The notes under the pieces are model-generated. The model had not been told where the DNA came from. It made no database searches and saw only the letters and a list, made by a program, of their open reading frames with translations. From contig JAZGUH010000195.1 in assembly GCA_037893225.1 (NCBI GenBank), positions 930,001 to 994,000 on the forward strand: a stretch of DNA of 64,000 bases, read 5' to 3'. A program made the position numbers and the translations under genes. The DNA comes from Hippasteria phrygiana (Eukaryota > Echinodermata > Asteroidea > Valvatida > Goniasteridae). Of the stretch, positions 40,375 to 52,285 are shown one piece after another. Position 1 is the first letter of the stretch; the number at the start of each line of letters is the position of its first letter.

Positions 40375-41205
40375 CGAGCTAAGGCAACGATGCCCCACGA
40401 ATACGTTCCGATTTAATTGGTGCATGATGGTTAATAATACTCATAAACAGAGAGTGCCATATTGACCATGCTTCATTAACATCATGACAATTAAGGACAT
40501 AGTCCCATATGACATTAATGAGGTCGTCTTGAAAAGCGTCATTGTGTACCGGTATATCTTTAAAACTTCTGAAGTTAATTGAACGGCCTTCTTTTCGGGG
40601 GGGCTTTCCGATTATAAAGACCGTAAACAAGATAGTGGTCACTAATCAGGAAAAGTAGGACACCACTTTCACTTACAAGTTCAGAATGAGAGCTAAAAAT
40701 TGGAGCAATGGTTGTTTCAGTAAATTCAGTAACGCGGGTAGGATAATGTATAAGTTGCGTCATTTGGAACATATTAAAACATGAAGTAATAGGGTTTGAT
40801 GAAGTAGTACCATTATCGTCCTCGGAAACATCACAATTAAAGTCGCCAACTACAATAATTTCTTTACATTCACATGAGGCTCCATCTATAAACTCAACAG
40901 AACATGAGGGTGGCCTGTAAATGGAACTTATAAGCACAGGCTGCCTTTGCTTACATTTTGAGTTCAACCCATAAACACTCGACATCATCTGTTTCTAGGT
41001 TATCACGGCGGATGAAAGTTAAATTATTTCGGATGTACATTGCCACCCCACCCCCGTGACGGTTTCTATCTCTTCTGACAAAAGTGTATTCGGGGAGGTT
41101 AACCTCTTCGTCGGAGATTGAGGAGTCAAAAAATGTTTCGTTTAAACAGATAATATCAAATGGATTTGTAGACATTAATATCTTAAAATGGTCTAATTTA
41201 TTCAC
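40375..41205 (-). pseudogene. CR1-like LINE: apurinic-like endonuclease
   Basis: From 41205 downward: PFDIICLNETFFDSSI (endonuclease motif with catalytic Glu in LNET), RHGGGVAMYIRNNL, a frame change near 40970, then SSIYRPPS, IVVGDFNCDV and LISDHYLVY, the ordered motifs of the APE-type endonuclease domain. A linker follows (NEAWSIWHSLFMSIINHHAPIK). The endonuclease would nick target DNA for target-primed reverse transcription. At least two frame breaks are present. Confidence 0.88.
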
Positions 41206-42119
41206 TTCTTACATTGAAGTGGAAGAATGAAAAATCACCTACACTTCAGTTGTGAATGATACCATTGTTACGTGTCGGCGGGATAAGTTCCGGACTAGGA
41301 CCAAAATCCCTGGCGCACGGCAGAAAGTGTTCAAAAGACCTTAAACTCGCCTAAACGATTTCAACGTAAAACAACTCTGAAAGCAAACAATTACATGTCA
41401 AGCAAATATAATTCTTAAATTATTTATTAATAAATAAACTTCATGCATATTAAGTAACTTGCTTAGGCATGTTAATTAGCACGAGTCAATTTAAAATAAG
41501 CAAGATTAATAAATAAGTTACAGGCCAGGCAAATAAGCAAAACAATCGACAAATAATTAAGCTATTAAAGCAAAAGTAAAAGTAGCAGTATAGCAAATTA
41601 AATCATGAGTTGACAAGACCACCGTAAATGCAACAAGCATACATTAATTAAGTGGCAAAACTATATCCGGCCGAATATAATTACCTTGCTTTTCATGAAC
41701 TAAACAAGATAGGCCCGCCCGGTCAGTGCCCCATAAACTGCAGTGCAGTCATCGGGCCAACGTCTCCAAGAACCTCCGATGCTACATGGTAGTTTACTGG
41801 TAGTGGTAGGGTCAGCCAGACGGGTAGGTTAGCTACGACAGCCCCAGGTAGAGTGTCAGCACGACGTCAGTCCGTCCGGCCACAACGAACATCCGCGTCC
41901 AAAGGTAGACCACAGCATGAAGACGTTGGTCCCGAGCTAACTGCACTGCCGAGATACTAGATCGATCGCACACGGCACAAGGGCACTAACCCTATAAAGA
42001 AATCATCGAGCCTTTATAAGGTTTTACCCACACGTGTTCACTCTAGCTCAACATTCCAAAGACAGAACTTGTGGAATGCCAGCCGGGGTATTTGGTTCTA
42101 TTCAGGTGTGTAACACCAT
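41206..42119. other. LINE 5' flank or spacer
   Basis: No gene is recognised. It may contain the decayed 5' UTR/ORF1 part of the LINE, but I see no coding signature. Confidence 0.4.
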
Positions 42120-42485
42120 CTATAATATGTTTACTTTTGAATCATGCTCTGTGGATTGAGTAGTTCTCTGACCTTCTCCAGATATTGGTTCCTTTCTTGG
42201 TCTCGGAGCCGATGATGGGCGTTGTGGGTCTCGGATTGAGTTAGCTCGGGTCGTGGTTGGTAGTGGAGGGGTTGAAGTCGCTTCGGCTGCCGGTGAGGGT
42301 AGTACTGGTTGGATGGCCGGAAAAAAGTCCAAACATCTGGGTCAGCTCCAATCGGTTTCTTAAGGGCACCAGAGTACGAGATTGCACCAAAGGATGTTCT
42401 CTGCGGCGTGAATTCAGTCGATTGTGTGCGTCGATATGTGTCTTCTGATGGTCCGGCTATGTGCTGTATAATTACTCTAGGAGAT
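42120..42485. other. Unassigned segment
   Basis: Short overlapping ORFs on both strands. The minus-strand frame is proline-rich (LPSPAAEATSTPPLPTTTR), which could be a disordered linker or chance. No assignment is made. Confidence 0.3.
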
Positions 42486-42494
42486 CTAGTGGCT

Positions 42495-42720
42495 TTAATC
42501 AGAATTTTTGGTGACCAAGGTTTGACAAGCCTATCCTATGTAGAAAATTGTGCTGATTCCAAAAAACTGTCTTATTGACCCCATTCAAGACATTTTGGCA
42601 ATTTTTGCCACTTTTTGGCCAAAAATCAAATGTTTACCATATTTTGTCAAATAACCAGAATTGTTGGTGACCATGTTTTGACAAGCCTATCCTATGTAAA
42701 AAAGGGTGCCGATTCCCATT
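42495..42720. repeat. Tandem duplication, about 157-bp period
   Basis: TTTGACAAGCCTATCCTATG and the surrounding GGTGACCA...GATTCC occur at about 42506-42560 and 42668-42718, with CAATTTTTGCCACTTTTTGG between. Confidence 0.65.
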
Positions 42721-43310
42721 TTTTTTAAAGACATCCTCCGGAGAGCTAGCTTGTTGTAGTCCTCTCTGTCCATGATGACGGTGGCGTTTCCCTTGTCAGC
42801 AGTGAGGATGTGGATGGAGTTATCTCGGCGGAGGTCACTGGCAGCGGACCGTTCTGGTTTGGTCAGATTCGTTTTCGCTGGTGGGCGAGCCTTGCGGAGG
42901 ACTTCATTCATCCTGATGCGGACATCGTTGGCTAGCTGCAGCCTTGCTGAGATGTCTGAGGGCTGGCTCCGTCGATTGGATGATGTTCTCGATGGGGATG
43001 GACCTTGGAGGAACAGCAAAGTTCATGCCCAGGGACAGTACTCTCGTTTCCGTACCGTTCAGCTGGCGGCTACTGAGGTTGACCACAGTGTGCTTGGTGA
43101 AGGTGTCTTGACTGCGGAGATAGGTTGGGCGGCGCCAGGATAAAGGAGATCCAGATGGCAGGCTATGCGGAGGAGATGGTTGGCGCCAGGATATTGGAGA
43201 TCCATTTGTCGGGCTAGGGTTACGGTAGAAAGGAGTGGATGTTCTCTTTTCTTTGCGCTGTAAGCGATAGAACTTCCTAAGCTGTTTCTTGCGAGTGGTA
43301 GAGAACGCAA
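42720..43310 (-). pseudogene. Penelope-like element fragment
   Basis: The minus-strand frames read NLSSRQLNGTETRVLSLGMN and FAVPPRSIPIENII, then after a frame change near 42950 HILTADKGNATVIMDREDYN. These are the conserved N-terminal blocks of Penelope-like retroelements, upstream of the RT core. The RT core and GIY-YIG endonuclease are missing. The fragment ends at a sequence (GCTAGCTCTCCGGAGGATG) that recurs in opposite orientation at about 43464-43493, so the piece is flanked by an inverted repeat of about 29 bp. Confidence 0.65.
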
Positions 43311-43518
43311 ACTGGCTTCAGGAAGTTGTGAGAGAACAAATCATGTCGAAGTGGACAGGCTCATGGGTGAGCGGAGGTTATCTTTGGTGTCAGAGATCTG
43401 CTGGTCTAGGAAGGCTAGTTGAAGTCTGGTGAAGGAAATACGTTCTCGGACGAGGGCTGAGCTAGCTCTCCGGAGGATGTCTTTAAAGAAGTGGCCAAAA
43501 TGGCCAAAATGTCATGAG

Positions 43519-43672
43519 CTCTTTTTAATAATTCGGAAATTGTTTGGTTTGGCCGTAAAGGCTCTTTCCGATTTTCTGCTAGTAGAAATTCGAAAATTTT
43601 GTTTGGCCGTGAACGCTCTTTCCGATTTTCTGCTAGTAGAAATTCGGAAATTTTGTTTGGCCGTAAAGGCTC
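43519..43672. repeat. 54-bp tandem repeat, left part
   Basis: Two full units and partial ones of CTCTTTCCGATTTTCTGCTA plus GTAGAAATTCGGAAATTTTG and TTTGGCCGTGAACG. 54 bp equals 18 codons, so frames stay open on both strands. The array continues at 50592 after the Gypsy insertion. Confidence 0.88.
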
Positions 43673-44055
43673 TGTTATGTCGACAATGGCAAACACCTGT
43701 TCTCACTTTAACGGTCTGCGTTTTTTCCTTTTGTTGAGTTCGCCATAGGCATTGCATTAAGTGTGTTTATTCAATTGTGAAATATTTGGTTATATAACAC
43801 TATGTATAAAAGGGCTGGGCTTTGGGTGCTCGGGGTCTGTGTCCCTCAACGTGTCGCCGGGTTGCTCAGGCCCATGTAGCTTGCATCGTTGTGTATACAT
43901 GTACTTGTAGTAAACTTGTTGTGTGTTATTAAATTGCGTGTATCTGTGTTGCTACGAAAACACGAATGCGTGTCTGCAAGCTGTGTATTTTTTGACGTGC
44001 AGATCCTTTTGGCTGTGGCGGCCTTGCCATGCTGGGCTACCGCGCACAACCATAA
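43673..44055 (+). repeat. Gypsy 5' LTR
   Basis: 383 bp with a TATA box, TATAAAAG (43805-43812). Just after it, TGGTGGAAGATCCGG (about 44059) is at the primer-binding-site position. Confidence 0.93.
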
Positions 44056-44273
44056 CATAATGGTGGAAGATCCGGACCCTAACTCTCGGCCACACGACAT
44101 GCTGAGGGACATGTGAGGGGCACAGAACCGCTGGTAGGGATGGGTATGTGTTTATTTTTTAGATTCTTTTAGTCCACCCCCCAGCGTTATTGTATGTTTA
44201 TATAATTGTCATGTTTCTTTTGTTGTTGATATGTCATGTTCTATGTACATGTATTTTTTGGTCCAACTTGAAC

Positions 44274-45042
44274 ATGGCTTCCAAATACGATTGTAATTTT
44301 AAAGATACCTCTTCTGGTTTCGAAGACCTCGATCTCTTCTTGAGCAGATTTGACAATTATGCAAAATTACGAGATTTTGTTAATGACAAAAAAGTGCTGT
44401 CGTTGGGTTTACGTTTGTCAGGTCCTGCTGCACTGTGGTTTGCCGACTTGCCAGATAGCATAAAAACAGACTACAAAAAAAGTTGTTGAAGAACTTGGAT
44501 CAGTTTGTGAAGGTGAAAGTGTTCGCTGGGTGCGGGAAGCCAAATTAGCTGAGCGCCAGCAGAGTGAAAATGAATCACTTGAACATTATTTCACTGACAT
44601 TGTTCACTCAAGTAGGCAACTGCACCGCTCAGAAAATGAGCAAATGGCCTGATTTGTTCGAGGCCTCGGACCATCACTTAGGGCTTTTGTGATTTCGAAA
44701 GAGCCTAAAGATATGGCGGATGATATCAATTACGCTCGGCTCGGCAAAAGTGTCGAAACAATATCGACACCGACACCAGAGAAAATCAATAGCATTGCAC
44801 ACAACCCTTTGGTCAATGACATTTGTGATAAGCTTGACCAGCTTCAAATCCAAATCAATTCCATTGAGGCTAAAGTTCAATCGAGTCGAGCACTACCTCC
44901 TAGAGGTTATCGGCAACGCCCAAGCCACACTTTGACAACATTAAAACGTTTCAATTGTGTTTGTAATCGTTGTGCAAAATACGGTCATAAACAAGCTGAC
45001 TGCTATTCTAAATTTCATAAAGATGGTCATCCGTTAAACTAA
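44274..45042 (+). pseudogene. Gypsy gag, one frameshift and one stop
   Basis: Starts MASKYDCNFKDTSSGFEDL. The first frame stops at 44489 after LRLSGPAALWFADL. The next frame continues with ESLEHYFTDIVHSSRQL, has an in-frame TGA at 44650-44652, then LGPSLRAFVISKEP. It ends with the zinc knuckle CNRCAKYGHKQADC (C-x2-C-x4-H-x4-C, about 44970). The order capsid then nucleocapsid is that of Ty3/Gypsy. Gag would package element RNA. Not translatable as a whole. Confidence 0.85.
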
Positions 45043-45164
45043 ACAAGTCATCTGCTAGTAAATTAGGGATCGATGTAGATGGCGTTGAAAATCCTAATGA
45101 TGATCCCATTTAAATCGACCTTGACAAGTGTAGTACAATTTCGCTTACTATTGGCAAAGATACT

Positions 45165-47246
45165 TTGAAATGTCTTGTAGATACAGGTGCCTCCAGTAAC
45201 TTGATTTCAGAAAAGTACTATAAGGAAAACCGTGCTCTTAACCAATTGCACTTAATGAAACCTAAATTTGACCATGCCACAATAGCTAATGGCAGTAGAA
45301 TAGCTATCATTGGATTTCTTAATGTACCAATTTACATCTTGGGGACGAAATTCATTGTTCCATTTTATGTGGTAAGTGGATTACACCAGAAAGTTATTCT
45401 GGGCTCTGATTTTGTGTCGTCCCAGAGAGCTTCAATTCAGTTTGGCAAATCTAAGGTTCGCATTCCTAAGAAAAGTCAGCTACGAACCTCCAAGAAAATA
45501 ATTGGTCATTGTCATGGTGGACGCAATATACAAAATATTGGTTTAGTTCTGGCAAATACCATATCTTGCTCTCGTCGATCACAAAATTCAGGTACACAGG
45601 TTACAGTAATGGTTATGAACCCTTCTGTTAATGCAGTAACGATATACCCTCGAACTAAAGTAGGTACATTTACTATTGTTCAGGAAAATGACATTACTAA
45701 TTTTGCTAATTTTGATGATGTTGACTCGAACCTAAGTGTAGATTGTTGTGAAACAGAATCACCATCATACTCATCCGATACTCGCGAGGTTCTTGAGAAA
45801 GTGAATATTTTATCAACTAACTTGGATTCTGTGCAACAACAGCAATTGAAATCTCTCGTAGATAATTTTGTTGATGTCTTTGAAACCCAGAACAGCCCAC
45901 GTGGTTATTATAAGGTTCAGCACAGAATCAATACTGGTGACAATCCTCCAGTTAAAGCTCGCCCCTATAGGCATTCATCTAACTTACAACATACTATAAG
46001 AGAGCATGTTGACAAAATGCTAAAAGATGGTGTCATTTCAGAATCGACTTCACCATTTTCGAGTCCAGTTGTCATGGTGAGAAAGAAAACAGGAGAGTAC
46101 CGGTTCTGTATTGACTTTCGAGCTTTGAACCGAAACACAGAAAGAGACAATTTTCCATTACCAAGCATTTCAGATACCTTTAACCATGCACTTGGGTATG
46201 ACAAAACCTGCATATTTTTCCACCTTGGACATGGCATCAGGTTATTGGCAAATCGGTCTTGATGAAGAATCCAAAAAGAAAACTGCTTTTATCACACAAG
46301 ACGGTTTGTACTAGTTTAATGTCCTTCCATTTGCTTTACATAATGCCCCTAGTACATTTCAAAGAACTATGCATGAGGTACTACGAGGGTTACATTGGAA
46401 GTTTTGTTTGGTTTATCTAGATGATATTATCATTTACAGCAACAAGTTCTCGGATCTTCTGGAACACTTAAGGGAGGTATTCCAAAGATTTAGAAAAGCC
46501 AATTTAAAGCTCAAACCAAAGAAGTGTTCTTTTGCATGGGACAAAATCCATTATTTAGGACACTTTATTAGCCAAAACGGTGTTGCCACTGATCCAAATA
46601 CACTAAAGGTGGTACAAGATTATCCAGTGCCCAAGAATGTGTCTGATGTTCGAGCTTTTCTAGGCTTTGTTGGGTACTACAGGCGATATATAAAAGATTT
46701 CAGTAAAACTGCCGAACCTCTAACGAACCTCACCCGTAAAGATGTCTCATTTCAATGGACAAAGCAATGTTCAGATGCATTTGAGCTCTTGAAACAAAAA
46801 CTTATGAGCCTCCTGTATTAGCCCGTCCCATATTTGATGGAAGTGCACAATTTGTTTTGCAGACTGATGCATCTTTAACAGGATTGGGCTTTGTATTATC
46901 ACAAATACAAGGTGGTTGCGAAAGAGTTATTGCTTATGCCAGTAGGGCACTAAGGCCAGCTGAACGGAATTACACAGTAACATAATTAGAAGCATTGGCA
47001 GTAATCGAAGGAGTGAAAAAGCTTTCCTCCTATTTAGAACATAGCCATAAATTCAAAATAGTGACTGATCATCAAGCCCTCGAATGGCTATTTGACCAGA
47101 AACATTCATCTGGACGACTAGCTCGTTGGTCTTTGTATTTGCAATGTTACAGCTATGAAATTGAGCACAGACTAGAAAAAAAGCATACTAATGTAGATGC
47201 ATTAAGTATAGACTTAATTCAAATGTTCAAAACATATCTAGCTTAG
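45165..47246 (+). pseudogene. Gypsy pol, first part: protease, RT, RNase H
   Basis: The aspartic protease motif LVDTGASSNLIS lies at about 45174. RT starts with KARPYRHS and VVMVRKKTGEYRFCIDFRAL. A frame break near 46210 separates LPSISDTFNHAL from the next block. LPFALHNAPSTFQRTM and the catalytic YLDD (46413-46424) follow, then CSFAWDKIHYLGHFIS and FLGFVGYYRRYI. A break near 46815 leads to RNase H (FVLQTDASLTGLGF, LEALAVIEGV, IVTDHQALEWL). Two stops, TAG near 46312 and TAA near 46982, add to the breaks. These enzymes mature gag-pol and synthesise cDNA. Confidence 0.88.
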
Positions 47247-47534
47247 TCAATGAAGTTGAGTCGAATAGGTAGTCACAAATAATGTTCAGACTGAAGTGTC
47301 TCGAGGAACAGACATAGGGACTTACTCAAATGACTCGATTCAAGAAGATAACTTGCCTATTGCTGATGAAATCCGCAATGTTAGGTATCAGCATGGTAAA
47401 CGAGCAAAGGGTCTACAACCAGAGCAACTTAAAGACCACATGTTCATGAGAGTATTGACTGAGAAAAAATCAAGGCAGAGCAAAGATCAGATAAATTTGC
47501 TAAACCAATTATCGATTATATAGAATCGGATATC

Positions 47535-49112
47535 TTGCCTGATGATAGTAAAATTGCTCGTAAATTATTACTAGATGTGGGTCAGTATTTTGTTTATGAA
47601 GGTGTTTTGTATCATATTTGGCATACACCACGAACTCGACGATTACCGGAACGTAATATTGTCCAATTGTATATTCCAACATCGTTTGTAAATACTGTAC
47701 TTCATCATTGTCATGACCAAGTTTTATCAGCACATTTTGGTTTTCACAGAATGTACAGTTTTTTTAAGACAGATGTATTTCTGGAAAGGTATGCATCGTG
47801 ATATTGACAATTGGGTTAGATCTTGTGATTCATGTCATCGTGTTAAATCACCAAAACATAAAGTAGTAGCTCCATTACTTACTATGTCAGTTCCTGGCCC
47901 ATTCGAGAGAGTCAGTGTTGATATTTTAGGCCCTCTTCCAGTCACTGAAACAGGTAATCGTTACGTGTTATGTTTTATGGATCACTGCACGAGATGGCCA
48001 ATCCTGGTGCCGGTTACTAAAACGGATTCAGCCACAGTGGCCACTGCTTTCTTCAGAGAGATTATTTGTAATCATGGTTGTCCTAGGGTTCTCCTCAGTG
48101 ACCGAGGTACAAACTTTTTGAGCAGATTGGTGCAAGAAGTTTGCAAGATAATGCGTACTGATAAAGTAAATACTAGCCCATACTATCCACAATGTAATGC
48201 AGTACAGGAAAGATTCAATGATGTAATTCTATCTACAGTGTCTCACTATGTGAACAAGTTTCATACAAATTGGGATGATTTATTCCCGATATTCAGTTTG
48301 CATATCGCAGTACTCCTGCTGACAATTCCATAGGCTTTAGTCCATTTTTTATGTTGTATGGTAGAGAGGCAGTACTTCCAATTGACGTATCTCTTTGCCC
48401 TAAACCAGAATATAAGGAACGTAATGTCAGAGATTATATACATCATTTGATTGAACAGTTAGAGGTAACTATAGAAATTTCAAAGAAACACTTGGAATCT
48501 AATCAATCAACTATGAAAGAACGTTATGATAAACGAACACAAGACGTACCATATCAAGTTGGAGATTTTGTTTATATTTATATACCAGCAATACAACAGG
48601 GGTTATCTAGAAAACTACAGAAATTCTGGTGCGGTCCCTATTTACTTGTCGAACGAACTGGACCCGTAAATTTCAAGGTTAGAAACCTTGAAAATAACAA
48701 GTTGCTGCATGTACCTATTCATGTGAATCTAATGAAGTTTGCATACAATCGTTTTGTTAGACCATTTAATAGTGTAATGCCTGAAGATTTTGTTCAAAGA
48801 GATCCACTTGAACAATTAGACGACAGTGATTGCCCTGAAGATTCATTTGAACCACTCATGGCAACACACAAGCCAAAACAAACCAGAACAAAATTACCTG
48901 GTTTACCATATACTGGAAAACACACTACCAAAGAATATGAAGTTGAAAAGATTTTGCGAGGTAAATTCATAAATGGGAAATTACAATATTTGATTAAGTG
49001 GAAAGATTTGCCGAGCAGTCAAAACTCATGGGAACCAGTAGAAAATATAAATGAGACACTGAAAAGTTTTCTTCAACGCAATCCTGTCCGAATAAGTGGC
49101 AAACCTAAATAA
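47535..49112 (+). pseudogene. Gypsy pol, second part: integrase with chromodomain
   Basis: Zinc-binding HHCC region: HFGFHRM and later SCDSCHRVK. The catalytic core has ERVSVDILGPLP (first Asp, about 47919), VLLSDRGTNFL (second Asp, about 48100) and QERFND (Glu, about 48208), spaced as DD35E. A break near 48333 leads to the frame at 48351-49112 with the GPY/F-type C-terminal region (KFWCGPYLLVERTGPVNFKV). It ends in a chromodomain at about 48938-49085 (EYEVEKILRGK, YLIKWKDL, NSWEPVENI). The chromodomain places it among chromoviruses, whose integrases are thought to target modified histones. Confidence 0.9.
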
Positions 49113-50200
49113 TTGTATCAAAATGACATATCTTCATTAGTTTTCTTTTTATGTAAATTTGAGGAAACTTTTCAAAACACATATATTGAAATGTGTATTG
49201 AATTAATTGCGAGAGGTACCGGAAACTACGGCCTCTAATGTTATTGATGTATTGAAATGTTTAATATGTGACTAATATGTAATGTAGTTTTTAAGGAATC
49301 TGGATTCCCCCTACTTTCGTTGATGTTCCGAGACGCGATGGCGACGATGAATGGCCGTGCTTACAACGTAGCTACAACCACCACCGAAGCAGTCGTGCCA
49401 TCAGACTCCGGGGGTCGTCCTTGATGCCTGCGCATATTGCTTGGAGACGGCAACAATAAAGAATGACATCGCGCGAAATTCATTATGTTTAATATTTGTT
49501 TTTTTTATTAATGTTGGTATTTAAATGGCCACATATGCCCACAATTTGTGACCCGCTCTGGAAAAAGGTATATTATGTCGCAAAATATAAAAATGAGTTC
49601 CATGCATGTTTGGAAAGCCCGCAATGTAAGCTTTCATTTGGTACATGACAGAGCTCTAAAGCCCTTTCCGTTCTGGAGATATCGCGTTTTTGCATATTAT
49701 TTAGTTCTATGGAGTTCAAATGACACAACAGATAAAACAGGCTTTGAAATAGCTAGTTCTAATACAATGCAATGGAACAATGCACTCTAAAAAGGTAATT
49801 TTTTCACTTTATTCACTGAAATCAACATTGTTGTGCACCAAACCTGAAACTTTAGATATTTAAGATGTCATTAAAGACAAAAAGAAAGAAAAATTTGACG
49901 AAATTGTTTACCCTCTCAATGTTGAAAGGGCCATTACACGTAAATGCATAGCGCGACTTATATCACCTTTTTCTGGAGCAGGTCACAATTTTAAAGAAAA
50001 ACCTCATCATTACAGAATTATAAAATAATGGAAGTGATGTTGCCTGTTCTCTTTTATAATGAAATGAACATTTTATTAAACTATGAAATGAAATTGTATT
50101 TAAAATATATGTTTAATTCATATCAATATTGTGAACCATTATTGGAAACATTATTGGAAAACAAAGAATTGTCGGGAGCCAATTTTAAAGGAGGGGCGTA
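49113..50200. other. Gypsy 3' untranslated region
   Basis: 1.1 kb without an env-like or other frame. AAAGGAGGGGCG (about 50187-50198) directly before the LTR is the polypurine tract. Confidence 0.7.
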
Positions 50201-50591
50201 TGTTATGTCGACAATGGCAAACACCTGTTCTCACTTTAACGGTCTGCGTTTTTTCCTTTTGTTGAGTTCGCCATAGGCATTGCATTAAGTGTGTTTATTC
50301 AATTGTGAAATATTTGGTTATATAACACTATGTATAAAAATGCTGGGCTTTGGGTGCTCGGGGTCTGTGTCCCTCAACGTGTCGCCGGGTTGCCCAGGTC
50401 CATGTAGCTTGCATCGTTTTGTATACATGTACTTGTAGTAAACTTGTTGAGTGTTATTAAATTGCGTGTATCTATATCTGTGTTGCTACGAAAACACGAA
50501 TGCGTGTCTGCAAGCTGTGTATTTTTTGACGTGCCGATCCTTTTGGCTGTGGCGGCCTTGCCATGCTGGGCTACCGCGCACAACCATAACA
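50201..50591 (+). repeat. Gypsy 3' LTR
   Basis: 391 bp. It differs from the 5' LTR by a few substitutions and a 6-8-bp duplication (TATCTATATCTG). Confidence 0.93.
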
Positions 50592-50690
50592 GCTCTTTCC
50601 GATTTTCTGCTAGTAGAAATTCGGAAATTTGGTTTGGCCGTGAACGCTCTTTCCGATTTTCTGCTAGTAGAAATATTGAAATTATGTTTG
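50592..50690. repeat. 54-bp tandem repeat, right part
   Basis: Two further units of the array at 43519-43672. The last one diverges after GTAGAAAT. Confidence 0.85.
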
Positions 50691-51280
50691 TACACTTTTC
50701 GACCGCCTGTGTATGAGAAAATAAAAAATAAAAATGTTTGATAAGAGAAAAATTACAATTTAGATAGAGGACTTCATTTCAACCTTAATTCTGTTTTTGT
50801 TCTAGCAGATTTTTGAAAAAATTGGTTGTCCACTTTTGGTCCTCCATATCTGCACTACAGAAATCAGCTGCACTACAGATACTCCGCGGATTTTAACAAC
50901 ACGTCGTGCCTGCACGTCAACTTAAAAAATATTTCCCACACTTAGACATGACAGATTTATTGAATTCCATACAGACTGGGTCACGTGGATCGCGCAATCC
51001 TTCATCAGACGGTCGACGCGTCAGGCCCGGGCGCGGTGAACTTCAAATTTATAAACAACACGACACACATACACAAAAACCGCACCCAGGGTGATGACCG
51101 CACCCAGGGTGATGACCGCACCGTCCTATTTAAAGGGACACATTGCTTTTGATTTGGCGATTTGGGCTATAAAAATTAAATTGATATGGTTGGGGAAACT
51201 TTTTTTAAAGTAGAATATAAAGATTCATATAACTATCCCTTAAAATTGCGTGGTTTTTGCTTAATTTCGTGACAAATAAC
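50691..51280. other. Non-coding spacer
   Basis: No gene. CGCACCCAGGGTGATGAC is duplicated in tandem at about 51082-51120. Confidence 0.5.
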
Positions 51281-51540
51281 GGTACGCCATTTTGTAGAAC
51301 CAAATTGTTGACTCCACAAAATGGCGGACCGTGTTCACCAGTCGTATTTCTAGTAGTCTTCAGTCAGCGCGCAGCGTACTCGATAATGAGGTGCCCGGCG
51401 ACGTTTTATTTGCAGCGAGGTGACGGTCTCGGACCTACGAGAATTCACGAGTTTTTTGCGAGCATTCGGTAGTGCCTCAAGAAAATAGATGGGAAGCCCA
51501 TTTTCGCTGCAGTTTCCGGCCAACATAGAGTTGTGAGTAA
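51281..51540 (+). promoter_or_regulatory. Possible promoter region with YY1-like site
   Basis: CGCCATTTTGTAGA (51285-51298) and TCCACAAAATGGCG (51313-51326) form an inverted pair. The right copy extends to ACAAAATGGCGGACC, a good match to the YY1 core that often lies just downstream of metazoan start sites. The following 200 bp are comparatively CpG-rich for this region. No coding exon is seen, so this is only a candidate. Confidence 0.25.
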
Positions 51541-52047
51541 AAATGTATTTCTTTCTGCATCGAATAATACAATTTTAAAACATTTTTTTCGTTGTGAAGG
51601 CTGTTTACTAGGCTTGTAAAATGAGGTATGAAAAATATAGTTTTCTTAAACTACCTGCACGTTTTTGGTGATCCTGACTGTTTCGAGATATTTTGAGATT
51701 AAATTTGTCGTTTGCTGGACACTTGAAGAGTTATGCTTTCGATCCGTACTATTTCCATGTCTGCAGGTTCAACGAGCGATTTTTATTTCGATGCTAAATG
51801 TTGGCGAAAATTACAAACTTACACGGGGAAATGTCTGATGTCAATGACGTCACGGTGTATGTACGTGGGTGCTTATTGCGCGATGCGGCGAGAGAGAAAG
51901 GCATGTCGACAATATGTTCCTGTCCCGTTTCACATGATGTGGCATACATGTTCATGAAATGCAAATTTGGCTGTGTTATAAAAACATATATAATGTTTGT
52001 TTTTTATGTTTCAGAGTTTCTCGGCCTAGTACTGTGAACTGGGCAAC
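51541..52047. other. Non-coding spacer
   Basis: No domain is recognised in the short overlapping ORFs. The phrase GTGATCCTGACTGTTTCGA at about 51669 recurs at about 53800. Confidence 0.45.
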
Positions 52048-52285
52048 AGGACAACTCGTACCTTGGCCAACTCGTACCTTGGCCAACTCGTACCTTGGCC
52101 AACTCGTACCTTGGACAACTCGTACCTTGGACAACTCGTACCTTGGACAACTCGTACCTTAAATTGGACAACTCGCACCTTTGACAACTCGTACCTAGGT
52201 TTGGACAACTCGTACCTTAGACCATGGAGAAATAGGACACACTCGTTTGCACAACTCGTACCTTGGACAACTCGTACCCTGTTTT
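52048..52285. repeat. 16-bp minisatellite
   Basis: GGACAACTCGTACCTT repeats about seven times regularly, then with spacers, to about 52280. Related in sequence to the units at 17440 and 33885. Confidence 0.88.

Larger units (their letters stand above)
43673..50591 (+). mobile_element. Ty3/Gypsy chromovirus, nearly full length, inactive
   Basis: A 6.9-kb LTR retrotransposon with order gag, protease, RT, RNase H, integrase, chromodomain. LTRs start TGTTATGTCG and end CCATAACA. GCTC flanks both ends (43669-43672 and 50592-50595). There is no env frame between 49112 and 50200. The two LTRs differ at roughly seven sites plus a small indel, about 2% by eye, so insertion was fairly recent. Gag and pol nevertheless carry several frameshifts and stops. 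Confidence 0.92.

Noticed and set aside
49113..50200. Envelope gene that would make the Gypsy element retrovirus-like
   Set aside because: Only short ORFs without signal peptide, furin-type site or transmembrane pattern; the region is untranslated.
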